Shown piece after piece: positions 45,196 to 60,200 of a stretch of 64,000 nt of DNA; position 1 is the first letter of the stretch; each line of letters starts with the position of its first letter. The translations under genes were made by a program, and so were the position numbers. The stretch is from the NCBI GenBank assembly GCA_016169945.1, contig JADLSH010000369.1, positions 6,776,001 to 6,840,000 on the forward strand. The letters run 5' to 3'. Origin of the DNA: Trachythela sp. YZ-2020 (Eukaryota; Cnidaria; Anthozoa; Malacalcyonacea; Clavulariidae). A model generated the notes under the pieces. It saw nothing but the letters and a program-made list of their open reading frames with translations. It had not been told where the DNA came from and ran no database searches.

Positions 45196-45366
45196 GGAAT
45201 GTATCATTTAACAAATAATTGTCACACAGGGATTTTCCTGTCAGCTATGCATGTTTACTCTCATAAGCATATTCTAAAGTTACTTATTTTCCTAGACTGA
45301 ACGATTTAGAAGCATCTTGTTTTTTTAACATTTGTGGCCGATCAATTGTTTTCTGTCTTGATTTAG

Positions 45367-48300
45367 TATATTGTCTTGGATATTATCCCAACTTGTGAAG
45401 AAAACGTTTCCTCACGAAAATTTGAAGCTAGCAGTTGAAGATTTTGGTTATTTTTGTGTAAATGGAGTTAGTGTTCAAGTTGATAAAAACAGAGTTGTGG
45501 TAGGTTTTTATTTTCTCATTTAGAAACAATATCAAATGGGGTGTTTTTAAATTTTAGATTCTCTTTTAAAATCGTATTGTTTTACTTCAATTTTATGTCT
45601 TTGCAGAGGATTGAACATATTGTCCTACAATTTCTGTGGGAAGAGTTTAGGTATTTATGATGTGTATCTCACGGACATTGTTTATCTGCTTAAATAACTA
45701 TGTGTATATCTAGTGCGTATTCTGTGTTGTATATTGGCTACATCAAATCTTATATTTTCGCTTCAGTCTAAAATTGCAGTCAACAGCCAAAGATATAACA
45801 CTTGAAACACACCATCCTGGAAAATCTACCAAACAAGATAAGGTTCGTTGCATGGGTTCGTTTTTACATCGAATATAATGCGTTTGACCATGTGTTTAGT
45901 AGCTATACCTATGCATTGTTTTATGTTAATTAGAAATATGAAATATGAAATATACAATAAAAAATGCATGGTGATTAAAGATTTCATTAATTAATTAACC
46001 TGTTTAATTTATAGAACCATACAAAACATGACAGTGTAGTGATAAAAGCTTCCATAACCATTGGCATCAATCTTTTTTCATTTAATTCTCCAACTGAGCT
46101 GGTAAATTATAACATTTTATCTTGTTTGTTTGTTTGTTTGTTTGTTTGTTTGTTTGTTTGTTTGTTTGTTTGTTTGTTTGTTTGTTTGTATGTTTGCTTT
46201 GGAGGGTCTAAACTACAGATTGCAGGTAATGCAAGTTCATGCAGGCTGATGCAATAATCAAGATCATGGTGTTTGGCTATTTTTCACTTTGTTTTAGACG
46301 TTGTTGATCCCACAGACAAACCCAGACCCTATATTATAGCGTTAAACCTGCATTAAACTCCTATACCTTCTACCTGTAGTTTAGACCTCTGGTGTGTGTT
46401 CGTTGTTTATCAGAAATACCCTGCCCCTAGAAAGATTAAATGCATATTTTTTCTGTTGACATTGTGAATTTTTTCAGCTATGTATTGCACCTGAAACAGA
46501 ACGTGTACACGGCTCGGATATCAAGGTTTCTGAATTAACGTCAGTTTGGTTATTTGCACGAAACGCTAAGGCATCCATTCAAGGGAAAATAGATGGAGAT
46601 GATGTTATTACCTATGACTTATCGGTGAGCAAATAGCGGTAAATAAATGCAATGTAACTTTTAATTAGTTACTAGCTTTAGTTTACTATTTCATATATAC
46701 ATACGTAGTTAATGATACATACGATCTCTCTACTGCATCTATTAATTAATCAGCATGATATGGTCTACAAACAATTACAAACAATCCAATTAACCGTTAC
46801 TCTGTAATAATAAGAGTGTTTACTTTCAGGCCTCCGAAGGAGATGCCCTTGTCTTATATAACTCAAATATGGCCAGACTTGTATTATTGTTTAAAAATGC
46901 TACCTGTTCTCCAAATATTAACGGCAGTGCTAGTGGTCTCAACGCACAGGTGAGAGAGTTTGTTACAATAAGCACATTTGTGACTAAACGTTTTAAAAAC
47001 GCTGTTCCAGAAAGTAGATCGCCTTCGCTATAGAGCCTCGTTCTGGAGATTGAGACCTTGAAAATCATGCAATTCTATTTGAATATATAGAAACCTATAC
47101 ATATATTATTAAGTATATTTAAGTACGGTACATCACCACTAACAAGATGAAATGCTCTCAAATCAAGGTTTCTATTACGCAAACGAGGTGCTAAAGCGAA
47201 AGTGCCTGTCGTACTTTCCGAAGTTTATGTTGCTCTCGCGCCCATGTTAAAGTGACAGATGTAATATGCTATGTATATATTATATATTTCTGCAACTAAC
47301 AAGCGAAATCGTGTGAACGAATCCTGAGAATATTTGGTGACTTTGTCACGACAATCTCAACCAAATGTAAAACTACACTTTAAAACATTGCAGGTAGCAA
47401 GTAGTGAAGGTTTGATATTGGTATACAAGTTTGAAGATGGTATGTTAACAAGTTCTCACAGTCGACTCAAGCATACAGAAATTAACTTGACGCCTTCAAC
47501 GATCAGCAGTTTGGAAGGTTTAATAACGAAGTACGTGCATGAACATTTTGGAGACAGCAAAGAGAACGCCGTGGAGAATACTGATAATGATCAGGGTAAG
47601 TTTGTGTAGGTCTTGCATTATATTTGCATTCAAACTTTGCCAGTATGATGGCATGTATGATATAGTTATGTTAATAAAGTTTCTTGGCAGTTTGTATATA
47701 TAGAAAGGGTTTTCTCCAGCAGACTTTGATATTCAAAAGACGAGTTATCGAGACTGTAAATGTTCGAATAATATTTAATGATTGCTTTGTAATATATTGT
47801 ACCGAAATCCTATCTTCAGAATCTGTTTCCATCTTTATATTTTTGAAAATGTCGGCTGGCCGTGGTCCTTAGTACTTTGTTTGTTGGTAGACAGCTAAGT
47901 TGAGGGTTTGAATTTCATAAACTGGTATATATACAGCAGAGAGAAGATGTATAGCAGTACGTGTACTTGGCCATGGAATGTCACTGAAACCGCTCAAACA
48001 ATTGTGCTTCTTCAGTAGTTTGGTTTAGCACATCTTCCCAGTAAATGAAGTCTTCATAGTTCGAACCCCCCTCCCCCTTCTTTAAGAGTGGGCGATAAAC
48101 CATCTCAAAAAAGGGGGGTGGTGGAATTTTTTTGTAATAATGGGGGGTTACTGAAAAGGGGTGAGCAAAAAACTGTAATAAAGATTGCCGAGTGCAGAAA
48201 ATCTCAGGCCTTTCAGGGGGATTTTGGGTATGGTCTCTTACAGAGCCCCCGACTTTTTTTAAATTATTTTGTTGATGGAAAACTTTGGAAAGTATTATAC

Positions 48301-51272
48301 ATAAGCCTTAATAATTCCGTGTCATTTGGAAGCCTTAACCTGTCAAATTTTGCCTCTCTAAAACAGTTGTCGTAAAATGGGGTGGAGTGGAAAGTTTTGA
48401 AAAAGGGGGAGGCATTGGTAAAAAAAAGGGGGGGTCTTTCAGTTACTCTATTTTCTTATTTTAGTTTCCTGTACGAATGGTGAGATATCCAGTGAGAAAA
48501 TTGAAGACAAATGTAAGGTACTGTAAATTATCTATATAGGTACTCTTCAATCATGTGGATAAGTTTAGGTAACCAGATTTAAGGTAGTCTCTCATATAAG
48601 TTGAAACTTGTGAGCGCCTACACCTTGGTAACGTATAGATAAATTCGAAAAAGGCGATTGCTGATGAGCTGGATTTTTCCCCGCGGAAAATAATTATGGT
48701 TTATGCCACTATATACTGTACATGTTTTTAATAAAGATTTTAAGCAGTCGATGTTTTTGTCAACACATGCGTCATGCGTACATAATTCATGCAGCCTTTA
48801 ACTGTAGCGACACTAGTTCTTACAGTTCCTAAAATCAAGAACGGCTGTCAACGCCACAGTTTATTGTTGATGATTTCAGGCAAGAACGGCTGTTGCCATC
48901 GTTAACGGCAGAAACGTTGATTGCTAATATTTGGGGTTTTGGCATACTGTATGTGCGTCCCACTTCAACTTGTGTGCCTCCATGCATTTATTAAGAGATT
49001 AATCTATATTACTGTACATTTAGGTGGCGATGGAAGCAGAAAGTATCGCCATAAATGTGTACTCTACTGACAGTTCAAAACATTTTGAATTGAAGTTGGC
49101 ATTTATTAGTTTAGGTAGTCCAGAGAAGAATACGGTACGTTTTTCAATGAAAAAGATCCAAGATCAGAATATTCTATATTAGTGGTATATTTGTTTATAT
49201 GAATATTCATCTCAATCATTTTTACTGTACTAAACGTATTTTTTCTTGGAGGAACATTTTAAATCCTTTGTATTACTATGTCTATCCTGATTTCGTTATT
49301 AGATACGATGGAGTGTTAGTGTTCCTTTTGAATTGATGTTTATTGATGAGCTTGCTGGTTTAGAGAAGGAGTCCGTTTTAGGATCGAAGATAAAGTCAGA
49401 AGGATTGCTCAATCCATGTGTTTTAAAAGCAGAGGTATATGTGTGTACTATTTAACTACTATACTTACTGCCAACTGCCAAGTACAGTAGCCTGGGGGAA
49501 GCTATTATAGTATTAAAAAGTCAAGATGGGATATTGGTATTAAAAATCATCATGATGATGGTTATGATATCCTTACATTGTATTCCATCGTTTTGTGTTA
49601 AATTGCTTTGCATTGCATGACATTGCATTGACATTTATGTACCTTGTGATACATTGCATTGCAAAACGCACGATTTTTAGCAGAGAGCTACAGCACTGAC
49701 CATAACCATACGAAATGTGGTCGCTGTGACGATTGCACCAGCGAAACCGCACACTTTAGACTTGGCCCTTTTGACTCTTTACAAAATGAGATATAAAAGT
49801 CATTCTACAACGTCATTAAAAGATTAAAAACACAATGACGTTTCGCTACTACCATTTAGCAGCTAAATGAGCTGTTGAACTTCTGACGAATGTTCTTAGC
49901 TCGAAACGTCAACGTTTTTTTTAGATCCAGTTTTTCAGGTAGTTCAGCAAAAACCAAGGCAGCTAAATATAGAATACTACCCACACTTGACCCCACGTTT
50001 CTGTTACAGTCTATCGCATTTTGCACTTTCATTATCGCAAACATAACCACACTTTCAACGTCCTAGAGTGAAGAAATTTCAAATAAAACTACGAGATGGG
50101 ATGTTTCTTTTCACGAAGGAATCCTCGTTGAAATAAAACCGAAATACGTTAACACTCTAGAGACTTTCATCAATGTAAGTGATTATAAAATTGTGCATGA
50201 CTCCCGACTATGAAAAATACTTAATTTTGTCATCTCCATGCATTTGAAACTTACGAACTGTCATCAAATCTGGTGCAATAGTCAGTTTTGACTCACTGTA
50301 AAAATATACATGTATGTTATAATATGTCGATGCAAATCATGAAGAGGAATGGTCAAGTCACTTGTCTATTTAAGTAATAAATGGCCCGAAACAGTTAACT
50401 CTAATTGCTATCGTGGTCAAATCCGTTCCGGATGAAGTTTTATTTAAATTGGACACAGTTGAGTCAATTCATACTTGTGGCTGAATACTGAGGACATTAA
50501 ATAAGTTCAAGATTACAGATCTATTCGAACGCTACAGGTTGTATGTGTCAAACCGTACTGGAATTTGAATAAGTTTATCTAAAATATATTTGATATATTA
50601 TATGTAGTACAGTATTTAGGCTATAAGTAAACAATTTCTCTTTCCGAAAGACAATACTGTACACGTGGATTATATATATTCTAATATAGACATACAAATC
50701 GCGAAGTTTAACTGTCCATACACACACCACAAATTCATCACGAGAAGTTTCAGAACAGAATTGTGATGTTTCACAAGCTGATGACGTCATCGCTCGAAGT
50801 CAAATTGCTTCAGATGATCCAGACAAGGTGAAGCGCCCGCCAGGAATGTGTGAGGTAAGTACTATAGTACAGTATGTCTTTATCACGTACATTTATACAG
50901 CACTTTGATATTTAACAACGAATTGTGGACGTTAACGGTAAATATTTATTACTTCCCGGTCATTTTCTTTCACTCCTTAAATTTGTTTTATTTAATTATC
51001 GAAAATTTTATCTAAGCATCGCATTTTCTGTACAGCCTGACATTACTTTGCAGTTTATTTTTTAAAATGTATCAATACTAAATAATACTTAACGAGAATT
51101 ATAGAGTTCATATTCCTCAAATACATTGCACGTATCAGTGTAAGTTCAGCTAAATAATATCATTTAATCGTTTTATTTTTCACAGATATCTGCAAGTATT
51201 TGTGACATAACTATTGATGTTAAAGATACCTATGACCAGAAATTACTACAAGTCGTCATGATTTATCCAAAG
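45367..51272 (+). other. VPS13-like exons 1-13 (readable part)
   Basis: Exons: 45367-45499, 45607-45650, 45767-45842, 46015-46101, 46478-46624, 46830-46949, 47394-47595, 48465-48517, 49024-49134, 49303-49434, 50067-50174, 50690-50854, 51186-51272. All have AG/GT borders and one continuous frame. The predicted product is beta-rich with alternating hydrophobic residues. Examples are RIEHIVLQFLWEEF, SVWLFARNAKASIQGKIDGD and SLEGLITKYVHEHFG. Exon 12 is hydrophilic (TNSSREVSEQNCD…), a probable loop; its acceptor (TAATATAG) is the least certain of the set. Confidence 0.65.
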
Positions 51273-54200
51273 GTGTGTAATTTTCAAGACAACGCATATT
51301 CACTGTGATTGTATTCAGTGTTTAGGTTAACAGTTGTCTCAGTACTGCTTCTGGGATTAAGTTTTGATCACATTAACTTTGCTTCATAACATTGTATGAT
51401 CGCTGTTTTATGTCCCTGCTTTAATTTATTAGACTGAAATCGTACCAATTCTGTTTAAATTTGAAATTTGTGAAATAACTAAATAATAATATAATATACT
51501 ATAGAAGTTACTACGGCGAGATAAATGCTGTTTCAATGCAAAAAAACTCCATGCATTTAAAAACTCCTGATATTTACCTTATCGACATTGCCAAAGACAC
51601 ACTAAATGTATGATCAGTTATGTTCTTGTCAAAAGGTTGAGATTACTGCATTGAAATTACATGTATCGTATGTAGAAAAACCATTTTGAGTTTTCATACA
51701 GTAGCAACATTTCTGAGTGGATATACTTAATGACATTTTAATCTTATCTATGACACCACGTCAATAGAAATCATTTTTCACTGCAATGCTGTCAATGGGA
51801 TCTTGAATAAGATAATAAATGTCCAAATAAATGACCTGTGGTGCATTTTATAGTTTGTTGCAAGTTTTCACATGTTCACTCCAGATATACTCGATCTGTT
51901 ACAGCATATATTATGTCATGTGGAGGTCATGACCTTTACACAAGTCTTATCGCTTGTGTTTTGTAACGTACTATGTTGCAATCATATGTAAAATAATCCT
52001 GCATCACAAAACGAAACTAGCTTAAGACAAGACGACATTGTCTCTCTTGAGAAGTCCAAGTTATGTGACGACTATAAACAGTAAAATATATCACTAGTCA
52101 GAATAGAATCTGTATTAAAGAACACCAGAATAAAAAATATGTGAGAACTGTGGAGACTGCTTAGATTTGTGCGTTGTTGAGGATGGCTTCCCTCCCAGCG
52201 GAAGAGAAATATGGCTACGAAGACTGGCGGTTTGAAAAAGTAATCGACGAACATTTTCATTGTTCTATCTGCTATAATGTTCTCAAGGAACCAAGGATGT
52301 GTAGAAATAATGAACACATCTTTTGCCATGACTGTATCATTGAACATTTAACGGTGAACTCTCATACTTGCCCAGAATGTAACGAGAACTTGACTGTCGA
52401 TACACTTCGCCCAGCGCCACGTCTGGTGAGCAATTATTTATCTGAACTCAAGATAAAATGCGAACATTCAAATCGAGGTTGTCATGAATACATTCGTCTT
52501 GAAGAACTGAATTCTCATGTTGAGATTTGTGGCTTTGCTCCGGTGAAGTGCTCGAATGAGGAATGCGGAATGATGATCAATAAACGAGAGATTATTCATC
52601 ACGAAAGCGCAGTTTGCGAGTACCGGAAAGTCAAGTGCCATACCTGTAAAAAGTTAGAGCAAGATATGGAAGAAATGAAGAATAAAATGGAAGATATGGC
52701 AGCCAAGGGCAAGGAAGATGCAGACCAAGTAAAAGCGTTGATGGTTCAGATGTTTGAAAAATTACGCTTCCTTGAAAACACCATTCAAATTTCATCTGCT
52801 ATTAACCACGCATCGAATGCATTAATAGAAGACATCATTATAGCTGGGGGCTATGACAGTCGTGGAAATGCTTTAAAATCTATTGAGCGATTTTCGTGGA
52901 AGAATAATGTCTGGGAAAGAATGTCCTCGTCGATGAACGTTGGTCGTGTAGGAGCAACGTCGTTTGTTTACGAGAATCAATTATTTGTCGCTGGCGGATG
53001 TGATAGTGATGTTATTGAGGTATTAGATTTGATTGGAAATGTGCTGCAATGCAGTGGACTTTTGGCTACCTTGCCCTACCACTGTGAGATCCTCCGCTCC
53101 GTAGTTTATCAGAACCGTGCAATTCTTTTTTGCGCATGCGATGGGACTGATTATATGGACGATTGCGTAGAACTTAGTCTTACTACACATTACACGTGTA
53201 AGCAGTTGTGTAACCTGCCTGAGCCTGCAAGGAAAAGTTACACGGTGGTTGCATTTGGGCACAAAGTGTTGATTCTTGGAGGAAGAAGTGCTACCAAGAA
53301 TCGTTTCCTTGATAGCGTATTAGAGTTCGATGTCAATACGAACGAATTTAAAGTTATGCCTCCATTGCCCTATGCTGTTGAATTAGCAGCGTCTGTTCGT
53401 TGGGGAGATCAAGCAGTTTTGATGGGAGGTTATAATAAGGATGGCCAATCAAGAAAAGTATTTATGTACGACTCCAAAACTGGCAACACCACTGAATTGC
53501 CACCTTTGATAGAAGAAAGATCTGGATGTTCTGCGGTTATTACTGGCAATATAATTGTAGTGATGGGCGGACGTGGACAGTCTAAACGGGTTAGATCTGT
53601 TGAAGCTTTCACATTGGGAGGTTATTCATGGAGGTATCTTTCTGCCATGAAGCATATTAGAAGTGGTGCCACTGCAACAGTTATACCAACGGAAAACCTT
53701 CATTGAGGTTTCATTAATTGATGTGTATTATGATGTCAACTAACAGAATGCAAGTTTGATATGTACTGGTTTTCCTTATGTACAAAGAAACAGTTTGCAA
53801 TGATGTGATTATACACACATAATACTAATAGTACTAAATAAATATATATGTGTCAGTTCAAAACGAATTCACTCTCCTAGATTATATATCATTGTATACT
53901 GTTCGTTCTGTAACCTGCCTTGAAAAGATCCAGAACGTTTACTGTAGTATATTATGCCTCATATATTGTAAATGACAATAAATATATGAAATGCCTAAGA
54001 CTTTAGTGTAATGTATGTAAACATTTCCGGTATGGTACTAAAAGTTTACCGAATGGTTTTCCGTGCAGGATTGCGTGATCCTAACATGCGGGATGTTGCG
54101 AGACTTTCTGAAAGCGTAAAAAATACGAGCCGATAGGCGAGTATTTTTTAGCTTTCAGAAAGTCGAGCAACGTCCCAAGTGTTAGGATCACACAATCCTG

Positions 54201-57200
54201 CACGGAAAACCAATTGGTAATTATTTTATAAAATAACGACAAATAAACAACGGACTTTTAAAAACCCCGCGAAGCGCCTAAAATTTTCCGTGCATGGTCT
54301 CATCCTGCGCGGGTATTGACCAATCACAGCTCGCGTACTAAACATGTTATTTTATAAATTGTATTTTTGAACATTCGTAATAACGGAGATGAATTATTTC
54401 AACTGTTATTTTCGACTATATAGAATTAACAAATATAGAAAACATACTCAAGTGAAGTTTAAATATTGCTCCAAATACAAAGCATATCTTTATTTTAGTT
54501 TTCGTTATCACAAGATCAAGATACGAGAAGTTTTAGTCTTGAAATTGACACTCTCAAGGTATTTATATATACAATGTTTATTACATGCATTCACTCCTAT
54601 ATATGACGCCACAATTATGTATATTTTTATATTTTGAGCAAAAATGTATGTGCAAAATTTGTTTAACTTTAAGAGTGGCTAAGAGGCTAAACCATTGTAG
54701 AACATTTATTGTTAGACGAATGTAGACAACGATTTCAGTTCACAAATAACGTACTACCCTGCAACTATTCAGTCTATATATGTTTCTATATTTAGGGTTT
54801 CAATTGCGTTGAAAATAAGCCATTTTTTCATCCTACTGAAGACCCTGGCAACGAAAGAGAGAAAACGACATCCTTGGAATTATCCATCTTGGAAAAACTT
54901 TCAAACGATAGCGATAAATTATCGTTTGAGGTATTAATATTCTTACATTATCAAATATAGTGACCAGTTCATAACGACGTCTAGTATGAAAGAGAAAATG
55001 GACAGCGGTGTAAACGGAAGGCTCAGTACTATTAGTTTCGGCACGTGACATAAATAATGTATGTGATTGGTTAATTTTCAAGAATGCTCAAAGGTTCTTT
55101 TGTTTGAATGTTTGCAATAACCAATGCATACAATCTGTGAGCTTGATGGATCTCCAGGCGATATATAAAACGTGGTGTTTTCGTATGAAAAACCCAATAG
55201 AATTCAATGGATATTTTTGTTTTGCATATTATAGAAATTTTCATTTGGAAGTTGTGATACGACTGTGGTTGTAGAGGAGACTTTGATTTTTGCAATCTTG
55301 AAGGACTTTGGCTTGCACAAAAAAGTCGCGCAAATATTCTTTGAAAGGTAATTATTATATCAGGAAGGTACCTGCCTCGTATCCAGGCGCTTTGGTTTGC
55401 TACACCGTTGCGTGAGGAGCGCACGGGACCCACGCAACGACCACGCAGCGTCATAGCCGCAACTTAGCGTCTGGGACAGGGAAGGTACTAAAGGTAGCTA
55501 TAATACTACAGAGATTTTAACAAAATTCTGAACACCTAGTACGCTCTTTGGATGCCTTACTGTCCACATTACACTAAAAGGGTCTGAGGGTTGTGATTGG
55601 TTGATTATGACAATGAAGCACAATTATAAAACGATAGAAAACGTCTATAGAACGTGTCACAATACGGAATGCCTTTTCGTATTTACCACATTATAATGCT
55701 CGTTTAATTTCTTGTTTTACAGTCGTGAAGAAGAAAGTGCAGATAAATCAAGTCCATCGTCAAAAAGATTTTACTTTGAGCATATTGAGTTACGAGCTGT
55801 TGAAGTGATCTTAACCTTGTTACCAGCTATTGATCTTCCTGTTGATCTTCAAGTGATTAAAAACAATTTAGGAATTCCTCATCAGTTACCTCCAAGATTT
55901 GAAAATGCTTGTTTATATTTTGGTAAGTTACTGTAAGCCTGCTTGGTTTCCATTTAGTCGTCGTTGTTTTGACCAAAATGACCGATGTATCACTGTAATC
56001 AGTAAAGACTAAGTTACATGAAACACAAGATATATCCAGACTGTGTAATATAACTTTGTCACGACAGTTGCAACCAAATTTAAACTTCATGGACATGCAG
56101 GGGTATCAGGTATTGAAATAGCCGGGAGTCAGGCTGGGGTAAACTCCCCTCCCCACCCCCACACACTTTCACTGTTTGACTCCAAAAATCATGCCCCTGT
56201 TTCCACATTTATGCTTGAGTGGTCATGTTGACCTCTCGACTTTCTAGTGTTATTTCAAGCGTTGTATATAGTTAGTTGAGGTGGCTGTAATAGAGGAGTA
56301 AGTGTAACTAAAAGGTTACCAAAACGATGAATCTAACACAGGTTCAGAATATTATGCTAAATTGGACTTCATCAGTAATGAGCATATTTTTATTTCTGAA
56401 TGTGTCCATTTGATCTAGGTTTGGCTGTACTCACATGTGAACCATGTTTTTTTCTTAATAAGCTTTGCTTTGCATGATTGCATCATTATGTATTTTTTCC
56501 AGATGCATTCGTACGCAACAATATTCAGTATGGGTCGTATAAATACATCTCATATGATATCAAGAAACACTACTTGAAGGTAAGATCAACATGATTTGAT
56601 ATATAACACGCAGACTTATCCCTATAGAAGAGCGACTTTGAAGCCAAACAGAATAAATTAACCCCAGGTCTGTAATATTGTTAATTTTGACTCATCTTGC
56701 GGTAAAACCTGGATGTAAATAACTTAATTTAAACACTAGTGTTAGTGAAAAGTGAATTTTACTTGCTGGAGGTAATGGGTAAGGGAAAGGTGTTTGTTGT
56801 ATATGCATAGGCGGATCATAAGTCCAGCAAGCCCCACGAAAAATTTGGCATCGACCAGTGGCTAACAACATTTCCACGACCTATAAAACTTTCAACCCCA
56901 CCCTACCCTCCCAGATAAGCCCAGGACGCCCCTGCTCTTGAGAATGAGACTGTTCTTAAAAATATAACAAAAAGCAGACGAAGGGTTCTTAAAAACCTAC
57001 TGTAACGGTTACTGTATTTTAAGCACTGTCTGAATATTCAATATATTGAATGCACCTTCCGGAAAGTTTTTAGCCTTGGCTCTAGAGCCTCGTTTTCGTT
57101 GTTGAGATACTGTGTTTAGGCAAAGGTGACAAATTTACGAAACTTGCATACAGTTATTTTAGAGAATAAGAAAGGCATTTATAATTGTATCATCAGTAAC

Positions 57201-60200
57201 AAATTATAGATGTCTCTAAAGCTAAGGTCTCAAGGCCAGTACTTTCCGGAAGGGTGTATTGTATATGGTGTTTGTGGATGAATATTCGAACGAAAATTTA
57301 TATTCATTTTTAGACCTAGCCAGCAGTTGCGAAAAATGCAACCTTAGGCCCTCTGGCATGAACTGAACCTGCGGCCCAGCGATTCCGGTGTAGCGCTCTA
57401 TCCAACTGAGCTACAGAGTCCAGTTGCTGAGCATTAACCGCAAGTTTGTCCATGTGTATATATATATGGGAGGGATGCCAGTATATGGTATATGGGTAAA
57501 TACTAAGATTGTTCTCGGCATCTCTATTACTCACATCGAACGAGATGTCTAGAAAAATCTTAGTGTATTGTATATGTTCCTTTTGTCTGTTTACTTCACC
57601 TGCATACTTCGTGTTATTTTCATCCAAGGAATTAGGAAGCCAGTCAGGCCGAGTTCTTGGTTCAATGCATCTTTTTGGTAATATATCCCGTCTTAAACAA
57701 GATATAATGTCTGGTTTCACAACGCTTCGTGAAACAGGAGAATTTATAACGTTCTTTCGTCAAGTCACTACTGGTGTGGCTAGTTCATATAGCAAGGTAG
57801 GCAGCAACTGTCCCAGACTTCATACACATGCATGTATACTGGTTCAAATTAATATAGTACTTACCATAATATTTGTAGTCTTACTACATATACCCATGCA
57901 TGTATATCAAATAGTATAGTTTCGCTTACCTCATTACAAATTCTCTTTCATAACCAGCGGTTTCACCTTACTTCAGATAGCTCTCAAAACCTCGTCTCAG
58001 GCCACTTTTCGTGCGGTTTCGGTAAGTACATTTTCCGAATTGTGTTGTTATTTGACTGATTTCTATAATTTACGCGATATTTTTTCAATAATATATGGTA
58101 TATACCTATGTTGTTAACCTTAATTTCTATATAAGCTTTCTTTTCATGTATTATTTGTAATTTAAAATCTATTTTCTACAAAAATATTTCAATTTTCGTC
58201 GAATGTCTGAGCAAAACAAAGCGGTTCCGAGCACATTTCGGACATCTACAAAACACATCAATCAAAACAATCTACAAAATACATAACACAATAAAAACCA
58301 TAGCAAAACGAAGTCTATAATAAGGTTAACAATATACGTATATAAGAACTTTCAACAGTGCGTCGCTATTATTATTTTGGCTGCTTTTCAGCCATACTTC
58401 AAACAATTCAAAAAACGTACTTACGAAAACCGCGCGAAAAAAGTTTGGAACGAGGTTGTGAAGCTATTTTGAGAAACGTGCGGTGCCAGTGTGGGTAGAG
58501 TATAACGAAGATTCGGCGGTTGACTGTTGTGTAAAACTACCTGAAAAATACAATAAGAACTTCAACGTTTCGAGCGAAGGCCCTTCCAGACGAAGGAAAG
58601 AAACGTCTATTATTTGAAACGTTCCCCGTTGGTGTCCGTTAATTATCGGGTCAATAAGGTTTCGTTTGTCGTGCTTCGAATGATTAGTACAACTTACTGA
58701 ATGCAAAGCATTAGGATTAAATCCTATAACTGTTGTCGGTTTAGCTTACACATGTTGTTTAGCACAAATAGTGAATTGGTTGACCCGTCAGAGTAAATTG
58801 TTTGCCATAATTAACCTGGATTATTTCATTGTTTGCATAATCCGAATGAACCTAGTGAATCCTTAAATAATGAATGAGATTATGAACAAACCACGTTGAT
58901 TGTTCATGGCTCTAATCATAGTTCACAGGATCATGGTCAGATTTATTTGGTCTTAACTCAGCAAGTCGTTCTGAACAAGAGCCTGAAGTTGGTCATGAGC
59001 GACGACATTCAGATCCGAGCGATCTTGACGTTGCTGTGTTACGACTGTCAGGAGAGTGTGCTGAACGTTTTCAAGTGAACAGCACGCCTAAAAAGAAATC
59101 CAAAGACGACAGTGCAGTGAGTAGACAATTTTAGTACTTCAGACGTGAGGATACAGTATAGAAGTAGCTGGATGGTAGTACAATATGCTGCAGCGGTTGA
59201 TGTCTGAACTACTGTATCTGAAAAGGAATAAAACTTAATAAATAACTGCAGTCGGCAAAATCCTCTCAAGATATCACGCCAACTACTATTAAAAATATTT
59301 CTTAAAATATATAATTAAGAATAATATATAGCGAATACATAGAATAAAATATGTTCGACTACGGTTCGTTCAATTAAACTAAGTAGACTATTTTTAAAAA
59401 CGTCAACAGATTTGGCAGTAACAGTATCTGCTGGAGTTTATTCCATTCACTAATTGTCCTAGGACGTGATAAAAATTTGATCTTGTCATTACATGGTATA
59501 TGTGGCAAACACTAGCAGGATCAACCGCCTTCCAATGATTTCTAAAAGCCTTTGAATGATGCCTGATTAACTGTGTAATTAAACTGTAGCAATGATTTAT
59601 ATAACAATGAAAGTTTTGCTATGCTATTATTTAAGCAGATTTGCATACATTTAGGCCATTATTGAGATTTACATCGACAGAAGAGCGGCAATAATTTTTA
59701 TATCTTTTTAATAGCTTCGGCAAACATAAACGTAAGTTTTACAAAGACGGAAGTATTAGAAGGTTCAATTTAATTACAGGTGCTTGATGTGGATGAATCA
59801 TCAGAAAGTATTTGGTTAAGCACAAGTTTCCTACCTGATGTTACGAATGATACAGATGGCCTGAACTGGGATACAGAAAGCAGTGATGGAGAAGGAAATC
59901 TAAGAATTCCCTTGAATCTAATTCCACGAAATGTGAAAAGACAACTGAAAGGACAGGAATTTCTAAGAAGATTGAAAGAAAATCTTGGTGACAACGAACA
60001 TGGTGAAGTGTAAGTATTCTTGCTTCATTTGGTTTGCATGGGCGGTCATTATCACTGATCTAAAAAATATAGCGGATTGTCAGCAGTGGACCATCAGGAG
60101 TATCCTGCACTCAATACCAGATCAACCGTGCATGTGGCAATAAGCAGCATGCGTCGCGCGTTGAAGAGCACGAAAAGTCGAAGTAATTCCCAAATATGCG

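Noticed and set aside
56808..56935. Second copy of the CATAGGCGGA-ended hAT element
   Set aside because: Only the left-end word is present; the right side ends with a different, CCCCTG-type word and no duplication is seen.
57355..57422. Possible functional tRNA gene on the - strand
   Set aside because: The A and B boxes are recognisable, but the acceptor stem does not pair and the body continues into a SINE sequence shared with 22860-22945.
58896..59078. Reading exon 20 of the VPS13-like gene from the CACAG acceptor at 58928
   Set aside because: That choice leads to a stop before the donor; the acceptor at 58921 keeps a 65-codon frame through to 59116.
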